DNA of 54,643 nt from Opitutus sp. GAS368 (GTDB lineage: Bacteria > Verrucomicrobiota > Verrucomicrobiia > Opitutales > Opitutaceae): NCBI GenBank assembly GCA_945871085.1, contig CAMBVX010000004.1, forward strand, positions 1 through 54,643. Direction: 5' to 3'. Of the stretch, positions 54,588-54,643 are shown in pieces. The position numbers were made by a program, and so were the translations under genes. The stretch's first letter is position 1, and each line of letters begins with the position of its first letter. The notes beneath the pieces are model-generated. The model did no database searches, was not told the DNA's origin, and was given only the letters and a program-made list of their open reading frames with translations.

Positions 54588-54643
54588 GCAGCCCCCACGC
54601 ACCGCAGTCGCTCCGCTCAGCCGGGGCGACCTCAGCCGGGGCG

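Overview
This is a 54.6-kb chromosomal window of high-GC DNA from a Gram-negative bacterium, most likely a member of the Opitutaceae (phylum Verrucomicrobiota). Gram-negative character is shown by LpxA, a fused LpxC-FabZ, an LptD-like protein, a TonB-dependent receptor and TonB. The lineage guess rests on the LpxC-FabZ fusion, the very large secreted protein of stacked Ig-like domains with a duplicated C-terminal module, the DUF6249/ECF sigma pair, and several short palindromic intergenic repeats of a type I associate with this phylum. The lineage is inferred by recognition, not computed.

Layout: (1) 1-7.4 kb is accessory: the end of a DUF1778 antitoxin, a GNAT toxin gene cut by one in-frame amber codon, and a 6.4-kb Ig-repeat gene that has lost its 5' end. 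(2) 7.5-10 kb: an anchored helical-repeat protein and mnmA. (3) 10-22.3 kb, minus strand: a receiver/HDOD regulator, LysE-type exporter, TPR lipoprotein, type IV pilus ATPase with a small partner, obgE, cupin, M3 oligopeptidase and a TonB-dependent receptor. (4) 22.3-29.4 kb: ferredoxin, rhomboid, Prc-type protease, a glutathione peroxidase relic, lpxA, lpxC-fabZ and efp. (5) 29.4-34.5 kb: carbonic anhydrase, a membrane-anchored Mrr-like protein, an RlmI-type methyltransferase, and a DUF6249/ECF sigma/decayed third-gene cassette. (6) 34.5-41.3 kb: pyrimidine nucleoside phosphorylase, PuuD urate hydroxylase with cytochrome c tail, argS, and amtB-glnK behind a probable sigma-54 promoter. (7) 41.5-52.1 kb lies between two inverted copies of a 105-bp repeat and holds a ParA-like three-gene operon, a GreA/B-like factor, a frameshifted tonB, a secreted protein, glgB and lptD. 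(8) 50.9-52.7 kb is a repeat-rich island, followed by a Tat-exported multicopper oxidase.

Most of the window is housekeeping (envelope, nitrogen, translation). The most promising undescribed items are the ParA-like ATPase operon with two unknown partners, the membrane-anchored Mrr-like protein whose catalytic residues look replaced, and the HDOD regulator whose receiver carries Glu in place of the phospho-acceptor Asp. Four loci look broken or decaying (GNAT toxin, gene after the ECF sigma factor, glutathione peroxidase, tonB). Single-base lesions in three of them could be real or assembly errors. No tRNA, rRNA, CRISPR array or intact transposase was seen.
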